DNA from: Cyrtodaria siliqua
Taxonomy: Eukaryota; Mollusca; Bivalvia; Adapedonta; Hiatellidae
Assembly: GCA_037043455.1 (NCBI GenBank)
Contig: JAWPHD010010313.1
Span: 1 to 64,000 of the forward strand
Length of the DNA stretch: 64,000 nucleotides
Direction of reading: 5' to 3'
Part shown: in pieces, positions 1 to 11,149 of the stretch
Position numbering within the stretch: the first letter of the stretch is position 1
How the letters are laid out: every line of letters starts with the position of its first letter
Translations under genes and position numbers: made by a program
Notes under the pieces: generated by a model
Databases searched by the model: none
Seen by the model: the letters and a program-made list of their open reading frames with translations, nothing else
What the model was told of the DNA's origin: nothing

Positions 1-159
1 CATGCATGTAATCTCTGTGCAATCTTATACTCCTGCTTGTCAGATCTAGCCCCTCATTTATGATGACCCCTCCCTGTGAAAGTTGTTATTATAATTTAAT
101 GCCTTATTTACAGTAGTGTGTTAAACTGGAGAAAACTCAAAATTCTGGTATAAAATGCT

Positions 160-391
160 GGGCCCTGTTTTATTAAAAATCTTACGATAAATCTCAAATT
201 TTAAAATCGTTCCCTATTATCACCTAAGCATTCAATGTAGACACTTATGTGTGCACGTAGTGCAGAAAGATCACATGTATAAGGAAATGAAATGAAATCA
301 CGTTTATTTGAAAAGTGTAATTTATAGCGAAGCATTTAAGAAATTGATTTACGATCAAAATGGTCGTAAGTTGTTTCATAAAACGGGGCCC
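160..391. mobile_element. Short MITE-like element with terminal inverted repeats
   Basis: The left end (160-187) and right end (364-391) are imperfect inverted repeats of about 28 bp. Both start GGGCCC, followed by a TTTTAT-containing arm that ends at TTACGA. The interior is about 175 bp of AT-rich, non-coding DNA. This fits a non-autonomous DNA transposon. I did not find a convincing target-site duplication, so the superfamily is open. Confidence 0.55.
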
Positions 392-1400
392 TGGACTGTA
401 CAGTGAGTTTGTATGTTAGTATGTCAACTTTAGTCTTTATTAAATTTAAATTGTTATCTAAACATCACATTCACATTCATATGGAGAACTCAGAGACATC
501 AGTGCCATAATCCTGAATTAAACAGAATTATGCCTTTCAACTTAGTTTCTCAATAAATAGACAAGGCCTCGAAAGTCGAGCACGTGCACCGATGGGCAGT
601 GCTTTTTGTTTATTAAAACATTCAATCTCATGAAACATTTTCAGTATCAGAGATTAATAACATGTAATGTGTTATTAGGTCTCTGATAATATATGTACCT
701 ATACTAAAGCAAGTTTGAATACCATGCATGGATATCCATGATTATCAAAAAAGATGGTTTGTCAATTAATTGGTTATGATAATAACAAATTTAATTTATT
801 CAAGAATATTAAATCACATATGACTGTGGCATTCGTTTTCTCAAACCAAGTGCACATCTGTGAAGATTTGAGTTTTCTGTCCACATATTAAATGTTGTGA
901 TTAATTTTATTTTATTAAAGCTAAAGCATTTACTGCATTTAGAACAAGGATTGTTAAATGTCCCATTTTACTTGTGTTTTACATAATTTTTAGCACATTT
1001 TAGGCTATATATGATGATTTTTTTGATAGAGGTGGTTGAAAACTATTAACATGAGTTGCAGGTTTGGGAAATCTTTTAGGTATTTGAGAAACTGTCATTT
1101 TAGAGAAATCAGATGGTATCAAGTTTATATTATTGAACTGGAGCTAACTCAATTGAAACTAGAAATGTGTATGTGGACATGAATGCCCCCACTGTAAGCT
1201 ATCAACTGAACTAAACTTTAGGAAAAGTAGTTCAGACAAGATTTTGTCATTACAAAATCATTAAAGGGCCCATAATTCCACCAGAAGTCAGCAGACTGAA
1301 ACAGAGAGTGGCTATGCTCAACTAGATTTCATACTCTTAATTTTTAGCAAGTATTACCAAAATCTGTTCAGAAGTTCTGGAGGATAAGTCCGAACAAGAA
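392..1400. other. Non-coding stretch, nothing recognised
   Basis: AT-rich sequence with frequent stops in all frames. I see no gene, RNA or clear repeat. Confidence 0.5.
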
Positions 1401-1408
1401 CTTGTTCG

Positions 1409-1439
1409 CTCTTCTCTCTCTCTCTGTGCTCTTTTTCTC

Positions 1440-1503
<64 letters not shown>

Positions 1504-1551
1504 CCTCCCTCCCTCCCTCCCTCCCTCCCTCCCTCCCTCCCTCCCTCTCTT

Positions 1552-1607
<56 letters not shown>

Positions 1608-1612
1608 TCTCA
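1409..1612. repeat. Compound microsatellite (CT)n/(CTGT)n/(CCCT)n
   Basis: CT runs enclose a (TGTC)n block at about 1441-1472 and a (CCCT)n block at about 1498-1546. The Arg-Glu or Ser-Leu reading frames across it come from the repeat and are not genes. Confidence 0.95.
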
Positions 1613-1956
1613 TAATCAGGATAATAACATGTAAGCAGATATTTTGTATAAATGAATTAGGTGTTTGTTAGTGTTAATTAGTAACAGTATGTGTGAAGTT
1701 ATGGATTGCTTGTAAAGTAATATGTAATGACATTGATCTTGGTTTACAGATTAGTCCCCTGTGGTAATAGTTCCATTTTGATTATCCAAGGTCTGGAAGT
1801 TCTTTGAGCAATTATTTAGCTAATTAGCATTCAACCATGCTATGGATGCTATTATAACGTGCCTTTAAAATAGAACAGATGTCGTACAATGTGACATTTC
1901 TCTAGAAGAAGTATTGAAATGAAAATGTTCAATGAAACTATTTGTAGTCGCTGCAG

Positions 1957-1997
1957 TTTTGTATCAGCCATATCGTTTTGATATGGCTGATACAAAA
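1957..1997. repeat. Perfect 18-bp foldback hairpin
   Basis: Bases 1957-1974 are the exact reverse complement of 1980-1997, separated by 5 bases. It is one of three near-perfect short-loop palindromes in the window (also at 9965 and 22146). A templated palindromic insertion or a small mobile hairpin would both look like this. Confidence 0.85.
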
Positions 1998-2156
1998 CGT
2001 TTCTCTCTGGAAAACAATATGAACACAGGAAAGGTGCCTCTTGAGTTGAAAGCGTAAAAATAAGATAATTTTCAAAATTTGGTTTTAAAAGAATCACACT
2101 GTAAATATCTTAATTTTTACAATAAACTTGGTTGAACATAGATCTATTATAAAGAC

Positions 2157-2747
2157 GAAGCGTCTCTTTGGCTGAATGGTTAACGACGTTGTGTTGTAAA
2201 CTTACACCTCTCACCGCTGCGGGTTCGAATCCCACTGGGAGCTCGACTTGTAAGTGGTGATGTGCCGATTGTCTCTCAAATTGTATTTTTCACAATCGAT
2301 TGTTGTTTGACTCAGATAATTTCTTTCTGGTAGTCTTAACCAAATTCATCATGGCTTATATGGTTACCTTGCAATTCCTCTCGTGTAGGTATGCTAAATT
2401 ATAATTCTACACTTTAGTTAATCTACTATAGATTAAGCAGGCTAGCATGCTACAGAGGATGGCTGAACTCCAAAGGGTACATAGAGATGCAAATGCTACT
2501 GTATATATACGTCTGTACATGAATACAACAGATCGATTTTACAATCGATAATCGATCGGTTTAGGTTTTCCGATTATCGATATTCCGGTCCGATTCCCAA
2601 CACTACTTGTAAGTGAGGAACAGGAAAAGTGGGTGGTGTGCCTCCACCACCAAAAACAAATTTCCTTTCAGCAAAAACAAATTCGACCGTCATATATAGC
2701 CTTACATGTGTTGCAAATGAAGTAAAACAACATACAAACAAACAAAC
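2157..2747 (+). mobile_element. tRNA-derived SINE, split by a hAT-like MITE
   Basis: The tRNA-like head has an A box (TGGCTGAATGG, 2169-2179) and a B box (GGGTTCGAATCCC, 2221-2233), which are RNA polymerase III promoter elements. The body resumes after the inserted element at 2606 and ends in an (ACAA)n-like tail at about 2730-2747. The SINE is flanked by a near-exact 12-bp duplication (2145-2156 and 2748-2759, one mismatch), as expected for target-primed retroposition. A related tail without the head occurs near 10.03-10.2 kb. Confidence 0.8.
2255..2605. mobile_element. hAT-like MITE inserted inside the SINE
   Basis: This 351-bp insert is bounded by an exact 8-bp duplication, CTTGTAAG, at 2247-2254 and 2606-2613. 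Its ends are related inverted repeats (TGGTGATGTGCCGATTG at the left; TAGTGTTGGGAATCGG read inward from the right). An 8-bp target duplication is the hallmark of hAT transposons. There is no transposase, so it is non-autonomous. It must be younger than the SINE it interrupts. Confidence 0.75.
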
Positions 2748-2871
2748 TATGATAAAGACCGAGTTTATCACCTACCAGAATTTAGAGGTGTGTTAAATGT
2801 CTAGGCCATGGCTTGGTCAGCTGATTTTGATGATCGAAATTATGAAGAGTCAATTAATTTATTCATATGTT

Positions 2872-3766
2872 TCGGTGTTTATGGGATGCTGAGTTGTCCG
2901 TCCGTCCGTCCGTCCGTCCGTCCGTCGTCCGTTGTCCGTCGTTAACTTTTGTCTGGCCTTCATTTTTCATCTGATCTTTACCAAACTTTACCAGATTGTT
3001 AATATCAATGAAAGCTTGGACAAGTTCGAAAACCAGCCAAATCGGACCAGTAACAGCGGAGTTATGGCCCTTGATTTAGTTAAAATGCTATATTTTACCT
3101 CGTTAAGACGATAGGGCCTTCATTTTTCATCTGATCTTTACCAAACTTTAAAAGATTGTTAATATAATGTCAATGAAAGATCGGACAAGTTCGAAAATCA
3201 GCCAGATCGGACGAGTAACAGCGGAGTTATGGCCCTAGATTTGCTATATTTTGCCTCGTTAAGACGATAGGGCCTTCTTTTTTCATCCGATCTTTACCAG
3301 ATTTTACCAGATTGTTAATGTCAATAAAAGCTCGGACAAGTACGAAACCCAGCCAAATCGGACCAGTAATAGCGGAGTTATCACCCTTGATTTCGTTAAA
3401 TATGCTATATTTTGCCTTGTTTAGACGATAGAGCCTTCATTTTTCATCTGATCTTTACCCTACTTTACCAGATTTTTTGACTGTTTTCTTTTATTATTTT
3501 TATATTTCTTTATTTTTTTCTTTTTTTTCTTTTTTTTTCTTTTTTTTTCTTTTTTTTTTCTTTTCTTTTTTATTTATATTATCTCCACTGGCCAAGTTCG
3601 AAAACCAGCCAGATCGGACCAGTAATGGCGGAGTTATGGCTCTTGATTTAGTTAAAAATGCTATATTTTGTCTCTTTAAGACGATATAGTCACTCGCTTC
3701 ATTGATGTTATAAGAGCCATATTAGCCAGTAGAGCATCCACAGGCCCTCTTGGGCCTCTTGTTTAA
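2872..3766 (+). repeat. Tandem array, family A (~160-bp unit) with (CCGT)n start
   Basis: A (CCGT)n tract at about 2897-2940 is followed by roughly 4.5 diverged units. The word GATCTT recurs at 2973, 3133, 3289 and 3449, giving a spacing of 156-160 bp. A T-rich expansion at 3477-3590 interrupts the last unit. The array ends in a 6-bp-stem hairpin (3742-3757) followed by CTTGTTT. The same family recurs at 44.58-45.65 kb, starting with the same 'tttatggatgc..gagttgtccgtc' context. Confidence 0.85.
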
Positions 3767-4027
3767 GATAACTGTTTATGTTATTCATCTACATTTTCAA
3801 TAGTTTTGGTAAAAATAAAACATGTAGCTTTATATCTCAAACCATTTGAATGAAACTTCAATCAGCCAATGTTCATCCAACAGGGGTTACAGCGTGCACG
3901 TCGCGATAGATGCATGCGCAATTTATCATTATACATATAGACAATAATGACAACTTGGCAGATGACCTCTGGTATGCTAACCATTTTTTGTATAATTCAG
4001 AAATATTTTAGCTGGGTGTGTGTTGGT

Positions 4028-4058
4028 GGGGGTTGGGGTGGGAGGGAGCAGGTGGGGG
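4028..4058 (+). other. Predicted G-quadruplex-forming tract
   Basis: Successive runs of G5, G4, G3, G3 and G5 are separated by loops of 1-7 bases in about 30 bases. This satisfies the usual G-quadruplex pattern on the plus strand and stands out from the AT-rich surroundings. Confidence 0.6.
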
Positions 4059-4484
4059 TGCGAGAGATGTAAATTTGATCAAATATATGTTTATCCTTTT
4101 CAATAAAATTTAATGATTTTGGAAATATCAGTATAATTTGCTCCAGGATCACCATTGGACTCTGGGATTATACGGGTCAAAAGTTCAAATATACAAAATA
4201 CAAAGCATAAATAATACTAGTTCTGATCTGAGTATCAAAGAATGATCAAAACAACGACATGTACAATGGATACTGGGTTAAAGGGAATTGAGCTGTGGAA
4301 TTGCGATGGCGTGCCGTCAAATTCGTTCTAGTTTTTTATTTACTTTATCTAATATTTCTAAAAATTTAAAAATCAGAATATAAATCCTTATTATTACTAA
4401 AATCAGTATATCTTTTTAAAAAGTATCTCAAGTATTTTTTTTTTGCTCTTAGTAACTTGAGTGCTTATGTGTATTGTCCGTCTA

Positions 4485-4605
4485 TTATCTTTTGCCTTGT
4501 TAAAATGAAAAGTGGTTTCATTTTTTTATCTGATTTTAACAAACAGCCAATAAAAGTTTGGACACAGTTTGCTAGATTGGATTAGTAACACTTAGTTATT
4601 TTGAA
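4485..4605 (+). repeat. Diverged single unit of array family A
   Basis: The order of words (tttgccttgtt, catttttttatctgat, aaaagtttggac, gattagtaacac, gttat) matches one unit of the arrays at 2.9 and 44.6 kb but is much more decayed. It suggests long residence of the family at this locus. Confidence 0.45.
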
Positions 4606-6059
4606 GGTGTATACAAATGATATCTGTCCATGGCCATCTGTCCCTTTGGCTGTATTAGCTGGAGTGACCGTGGAGTGACCACTGTAGATAATTCATTCAA
4701 TACATTGCCTTCAAATAATTCTGTGAGCGTGGGAATAGTACATGTTGCACAGCTGCAGTGAAGTGTATTTATTTGTTTATTTATTTAGAAGGAATTTGAT
4801 TGCTGATTCAATGTATGTATATGGCATAGCTAATAACACATGCAAAGTGTAAACTGACCACAGTGGCAGTTCTATTTTTGATTAAATAGTTTGCTGCTTT
4901 TTATAGATAATATTTTCGGTGTGCAATGCAGCAAAAAGATTATTACAAGTTTGAAATGTTTATTTGGCTGCCTTCTGTATCCTGTCTCTGTAATGGTTTT
5001 TCATTAACTGCCCATGGTTAAATGACTGTTTCATGTTGCTTGCAATAGTAACGATATATATTTTTTTAGCAATATTTAACAATATTTGTCAATATAAATA
5101 GCGACCCAGTCAAATGGTTTACATACAGTTTACGTCGAACATGTCAAACAAACTATATCTCCCGTGTTGTAAAACGGTTTTCGGTCGCACGGAAACCAGT
5201 CATTTGTTACATCTCGAATAATTCTTGGAATTGTATGATCTGAAAGAATGAAGGTTTTGGCCGACTATGTAAAATTGAGAAACTATTGAACATGTAATAC
5301 AACATACATAGCCATTGTTTTAACATTATTGATATTATGAAATTATATTTACTATTTTAAGTGGACAATTCAATCAATTTTACATTGAATGTAAACTGCA
5401 AATACTGTTGATTAAATAAAATTATGATGATTAGGACAGAAGCATTATTCATTTTTTTATGAAGCAAATCTCTACATTTCTTGTTTTTAATATGCTCATT
5501 ATATACCGGTATATACAATTATACAAGAAAACAGTGATAAAAAGTATCGCAAGCCGGTCAGAACAGTTACATAAGAAAACAGTAAGGGGAATGAATATGA
5601 TAAAAATAAACGAACAGTGTGTAGATGTAAGAATATTTTTATTTGTAATTGTCAACAATCAAAGCACATTTATTATGAAAGATTTGAGAACTGTAGATAA
5701 ACTAGTCTCATGAGACAAAATGAACATGTGTTTAATTTTGGTATCTGTGTTGTATAATGTTATAATATGAATATGATAGACATCTGAAATAGTATGTGTA
5801 ATGGATCACTAAATAGAATGTTGTTTCCTGATTAGAATGTGAGGAAAAGATTATGGTTAGAGTATGAAGAATTGATAAATAATCATAGTTATAACAAAAA
5901 GACAACTTAATGATAATATAATAGCGCGTCTGTGAAGGTAATCTCAGTTTTAGCAATCTAAATTTACATTAGAAGAAAGGGTTTGATAGATGTTTGTTAT
6001 TATTGAAATCTGATTAATAGTCCATGAGAATAAACTTGCAGTGGAACACCCGTACGAAA

Positions 6060-6260
6060 ATATGGGGCAGAATCTGGCCAGAAATTGGATGGAATTGGGC
6101 AGGAATCATCACTTTCTGGCCAGAAAGCAAAAGGAATTATTAATTCTGCCCTAAAAGATTCGGAGTACATGATGTTTTCTGGGCAGAAATAACAAAAATT
6201 ACGGGCAGAATCAAATGTGAGGCAGAAAGTTCATACTTTGAGAAATTCAAGTGAACAGAA
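6060..6260 (+). repeat. Degenerate short motif cluster (GGCAGAA/GGCCAGAAA)
   Basis: About ten imperfect copies of a 'tggccagaaa / gggcagaa' word lie within 200 bases at irregular spacing. They look like a decayed minisatellite. No coding signal is seen. Confidence 0.5.
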
Positions 6261-6437
6261 AGTTCGGACTTAGACATTTTATGTAGGAGGAAAATCAGAC
6301 TTGGAAAATGTTAACAAAATAGGACTTAATTTTTTTTCTCACAAAATTGAAATTACAAATTTTTAATGTCACATAAAATAAAGTCTAGAAGGCATGCAGA
6401 AGCAAATAATAAGGGAATAACTATCCATAATATACTA

Positions 6438-6945
6438 AATAGCTTCTGCTGCTACTATTACAACTACTACTGATGCTGCTGCTACTACTACTGCTACTGC
6501 TGCTACTACTACTACAACTTCTGCTGCTGCTACTACTATATTACTACTGCTGCTGCTATAACTACTACTACCATTACTACTACTATTATCTACTATTATG
6601 CTACTGCTGCTGTTACTACTACTACTATTAATACTACTACTACTACTGCTGCTGCTGCTACTTCTGCTGCTACTATATTACTACGGTTGCTATAACTACA
6701 ACTACCACTACTACTACTATTACTACCACTACTGCTGCTACTACTGCCACTACTACTACTACTACTACTACTAGTACTTCTACTATTACTATGTGCTACT
6801 ATATTACTATATATATATATATAACTATAACATATCAATGATTACTAATGTTGCTGCTATAACTACTACTACCACTACTACTACTACTACTACTATTATT
6901 ATAACTACTGATACTGCTGCTGCTACTACTACAACAACAACAACC
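6438..6945. repeat. Imperfect (TAC/TGC)n trinucleotide expansion
   Basis: About 500 bases of CTA/CTG-type trinucleotides are interrupted by short ATTAT segments and a (TA)n run near 6808. The serine-rich reading frame on the minus strand is a repeat artefact. Confidence 0.9.
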
Positions 6946-8639
6946 ACTAATAAAACAAATGTATAAAATAAAATAATAATAATTACGAGTTATAATAAAA
7001 TAATAATTAAAGTAACATTGATAATAATAAAATAAATACTTGAACTGCTAATACACATGCCGATGAATAATAATACATGTCAATTACTGGGGATTAGAAA
7101 CTTGAACGAAGGTTATACAATAATTGAAATATTAAAATAATCAGACTGAAATGGATAACAGTTTTCAAATTATGGTTTTAATTACATAAGCTGATGTTTT
7201 GGTGTCTTGTGCTATTGCATTAATATAAATATTATTTTCTTCTTCAGGAAAAAAACATCATGAAGTGACACCGAGAATTCTGCATAGCTACGTGTTTTAC
7301 CATACGACCTTAACTGTGAAATTGTTTACCTTCTGATCTTGCTCATTCAGATGTGTGAATTTTTGCATAGCTTATTTTGGACTATTTTGTACATCATTTC
7401 TTTTATTTATGCACTACATACCTCCATGTTTAATTACTTGCAGTATGTTTGGATATATTTGATTTTATCCCATATTATTGGTGTATGTCAAGTAAATATC
7501 TCAATGTTAGATTGCAATTCCAGAGTATCATGAATTTATTTAGATTATTTAACTGGTTTCTATGTCATGTAAGATTTATTAAATGAGTTGCGAATTATTT
7601 TAATTATAAAGAGCCCTTTGGTGAGTTAAATAATTCATTACACATTTCAGAAATCTAAAAGGAATGGCGACGAGTTTAAGATATTTTTTATCACATGACA
7701 TTGCATTCAAATGTGTAAAAGAACAATTTATATGAATATAAAACTGCCATGACCTCTGACAAAATTTAATGCCAAAAAGTCATGTGACATCATAAACTCA
7801 TGTCCTTAGCGCCAAACTGTCATGTCACAAAAAAACATTTTATTTGAAAGATTTTGCTATTTATCTGTTTAAAAAATGCAATTTTTCTGCAACTTTTAAA
7901 CAATTACAAGCCGACTTGTATAACATTATTTAGTTTGATGTGTTGGTAAATAATAAGTCCACAAGAATTTGTAAATTTCAGTTAACAAAAGAAATTTAAG
8001 TTAGCAATATGAGCATAGTGTTACAGATTTAATGCATGTTATGACCAACCGATCAAAATTCTTGCAGGTTGTATTACACAAGTGTACATACAATTGTTTG
8101 TTCGTTGCATCTAAGAAAGGAAGTCATGTGATAAAATAAGTTATTCTATTTATTATGTTATTGTGCATGAACTTCCTACAACATCATTTGTCTTACAAAT
8201 GGTTCTACTTTGATAGGCTCCTACTTGAATATCCTTAACCTTTTTTACTTTAGTTGTATACATTTTTCTTTCTATTTTCGTATGCAAAAAACAGTGCAAA
8301 CCTCAAAATAATTGTTTTTATTAATAGACAGTTTTAATAAAAGTAGCAGCTGTGACTGTGGAGATGTCCTGCAGCATATTACATCATACACTATATGGCT
8401 AAAAGGTGTTTTAGGAGTTCTTAATTGTCATTTGACTCCTATGTGAAGCAGGGTTATAAGGTGTTAAAAAAACAACGATAGTCTTGGAAGAGATTATTGG
8501 TTGACATATGTGAGAAAAATATGTTGAAAATGGATTTGGATATACATGTATATGGATGAACAGCAAGTACAAGACAAAACGAAGATGAGTTTTAAATCCA
8601 ATTTGTCACAAGTCGGTCGTTCATTCATGTAAATAATAT
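6946..8639. other. Non-coding stretch, nothing recognised
   Basis: AT-rich DNA without a recognisable gene, RNA or repeat. A 64-codon frame at 7339-7533 has no family features. Confidence 0.45.
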
Positions 8640-8997
8640 AACTTTAGAATATTTGATATATGGAGGATCTTACATGAGTACTCATTCATTATTTAATTGG
8701 CAAAATGATATAATGCGAGGCTAATGCCGAGCATTATATCATTTTTGCTAACAAGTTTAATAAATTCAATAATGAATGAGAACGAATGTTAGATTCTATT
8801 TATCACATAACTTACATATCGAATTGTATTGAATTTTGTCTGTCGCTTTAACATGCAAAACTGACATAACCCGTGGGAATTGGGAAAGTCATTATCTAGA
8901 CTTATTTGCATACTTATATAACTAATTATATATGGCAAATATAGAATGGTGTTATTCCACTACCAAATCATGAGTTATGTGATAAATAAATATGTCA
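8640..8997. mobile_element. Foldback/MITE cluster
   Basis: A 15-bp perfect inverted repeat (AAAATGATATAATGC and its complement) lies around 8703-8746, inside longer imperfect arms containing 'cattcattattta'. An adjacent element, 8798-8987, has ends ATTTATCACATAACT and its complement. Reversed, the second element resembles 38.11-38.26 kb, including the word 'aacaccattctatatt'. This indicates a dispersed MITE family. Confidence 0.55.
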
Positions 8998-9519
8998 AAT
9001 TGTCATTTGATTTGAAATTTACCTTGATGTTAAAGTTGAATAAATGAAGTTAAGAAGGTGCCTAACTGCACTTAAAACTTTGTCACATCAGTTAGAAATT
9101 GAGACTGTAGATTGTTGATGGATGAAATATCTAAATATACTTAACGCCATTATTTTTTTTTTTTTTTTTTTTTGTTTATTAGTAATTAAAATGTCTCCAA
9201 GATCGATTATAGCGTTATGTACATGTTAGAAATTATCCACATTTCCTACAATTCCGGTGACCGATCAAATTCAAGTATTGAAAGAAGTAAAATCGAATTA
9301 TGCAAAAATTAATGCACACCAAACTTGCGTTTTTAATGGCGTTAAGTATATATCTTATCCTAAGTACCCTTCAGTGACTGGTGAATGTATTGTTTTGGAA
9401 GTGCCATCCCCCATTTAGGGGTTTAAGTCTCAGACCTAATAACTTTTATTAATATGTCTGTGTTTAAATGAAATACTCCGAACAACTTGAAGAGTATTCA
9501 TTTTATCATTTTTTGTTCA

Positions 9520-9800
9520 TGCTCATTAAAGGTCTTCATCATGACCCCTGCATTGTTCCAGGTGCCATCTCGCTCACATCATTAGAGCAGTGGCAGAAAA
9601 ACAATAAACATGGCTCCAACATAAATGGAGTGTCTACAATAGAATTTGCAGCAACTCTGCAGTTCAGGGTGAGAAGGTTCTAGGCCCATTCTCCATATTT
9701 TATCTCGATGTACATGGAGGATGAGCCAGGCATGTTCATTCCTGTTAGGTACCATATAACCTTTCATGTGTTGGTGCGCCTTAAAACCCAATTCAATTCA
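9520..9800 (+). repeat. First copy of a ~290-bp duplicated segment with SINE-like 3' end
   Basis: It is about 90% identical to 10,585-10,865. The first part (9562-9668) reads as an open exon-like segment encoding ...EQWQKNNK...VSTIEFAATLQF, with an upstream CAG and a downstream GTGAGA that could serve as splice sites. The 3' part ends 'gcgccttaaaacccaattcaattc', the tail style of molluscan SINEs. Whether the open segment was ever coding is uncertain: the two copies differ by 8 bases at the 5' side of the exon-like part, so the reading frame relative to the acceptor differs. Confidence 0.55.
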
Positions 9801-9964
9801 GTTTGCAACCATGTCATTATTAGGAATAAGGCAACATTTTAGTTAGGTAGGTTTTATAAAGGAATAACTGCATAAATATTGTGTCTCTTGTATATAAATA
9901 TTTTCAGTATATCAGAAGATAGTACTAGTATTTTTAGATATTCGAGTTTGTGTTCTAGTCATTA

Positions 9965-10005
9965 CAATTTGAAAAGAATCTCACTGGGAGATTCTTTTCA
10001 AATTG
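9965..10005. repeat. Perfect 18-bp foldback hairpin
   Basis: Bases 9965-9982 and 9988-10005 are reverse complements with a tiny loop. It is the second of three such palindromes. Confidence 0.85.
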
Positions 10006-10023
10006 TTCATTAAAGGTCTACAT

Positions 10024-10200
10024 CATGATTTGTAAGTAAGGAAGTGTTGATTCTTACAGATGGTGGGAGGTATACAGTACTGGTTCTACCCAGGAAAAGG
10101 TAGTGGTCTGCCTCCAACACAAAAAATCGACCGTCATATATAACCCAACATGTGTTGAAAATGACGTAAAACACCATACAAACAAACAAACAAAACAATT
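10024..10200 (+). mobile_element. SINE body/tail copy lacking a tRNA head
   Basis: It shares the body and (ACAA)n-like tail of the SINE at 2.16-2.75 kb, including the words 'tcgaccgtcatatata' and 'catacaaacaaacaaac'. The polymerase III head is missing, so this is a 5'-truncated or diverged copy. Confidence 0.65.
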
Positions 10201-10584
10201 TGAAAACAAAGGACATACACATTTGCATGTAAAGAAATTCAATGTTAGAACATATTTAAAAAAACAATGTACATGTCCAAAGCATTTAGTTATAGATTGC
10301 TGTATTATATGATAGTCCATGCATACCTCTAATATTAAATAGTTTTGCTATGTGTTAAAGAAATATATGGCTTTAATTATTTCGATTGTATTATTTTAAA
10401 GCAACACATTCATTGACCGGTCAATGTTAAAGGAACAAAGGAACTCATTCGTTGACATATGCCCCGTGTGGTTCCCGGGTGCCCCGTTTGGTCACGGGGC
10501 AAAGAATAGGCCCACTGCAGATCCCTTTGGAGGGGTAGGCAGAGAGGTAGAATTCCCCCAAATTCATGTTCATTTTACCATTTT

Positions 10585-10865
10585 TTGTTCATGTTCATTA
10601 AAGGTCTTCATCATGATCCTTGCATTGTTTCAGGTGCTAACATCAAAAGAGCAGTGGCAGAAAAACAATAAACGTGGCTCCAGCGTAAATGGAGTTTCTA
10701 CGATAGAATTTGCAGCAACTCTGCAGTTCAGGGTAAGAAGGTTCTAGGCCCATTTTCCATATTTTATCTCGATGTACATGGAGGATGAGCCTGGCATGTT
10801 CATGCCTGTTAGGCGCCATATAACCTTTTCATGTGTTGGTGCGCCTTAAAACCCAATTCAATTCT
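10585..10865 (+). repeat. Second copy of the duplicated segment
   Basis: This is the partner of 9,520-9,800. The exon-like part (10,634-10,732) keeps an open frame and is followed by GTAAGA, a good splice donor. The 3' end again carries the SINE-like tail. Within the open part the copies differ by five or six substitutions, of which about three would change amino acids. Confidence 0.55.
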
Positions 10866-11149
10866 TTGACATATCTTAGTATTGATAACCAAGATTATTT
10901 ACCACTAATATGTATTGATATGGTTAAATTTATCCATATGTGTATTATATCATGCACTAGTATCCCTTTATTAGGCTTGCATTAAATGAATTGAAATTAA
11001 ATATTAAAAAAGTTGTCAAAGGTTTGTTAATGTTTGAAATTCTCAATTTATTTTCAAAAAGGTGTTTGCCATTTACGAAATATTTTGTTTCTTGACATTT
11101 TGCTATTTATTTAAATAAATAACAAATGACAAATATGCACCTCTCTTAT

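Larger units (their letters stand above)
3767..6059. other. Non-coding stretch with a G-rich tract and a relic array unit
   Basis: No gene is recognised. It holds a G-rich tract at 4028-4058 and a diverged single unit of repeat family A at about 4485-4605. Otherwise it is AT-rich with dense stops. Confidence 0.5.

Noticed and set aside
1368..1671. Overlapping Arg/Glu- and Ser/Leu-rich reading frames
   Set aside because: They are translations of the CT/CTGT/CCCT microsatellite and have no non-repeat content.
2157..2243. Functional tRNA gene
   Set aside because: It has A and B boxes, but sits at the head of a retroposed SINE with target duplications; the acceptor stem does not pair convincingly.
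6596..6838. Ser-rich 80-codon frame
   Set aside because: It lies entirely within the trinucleotide expansion.
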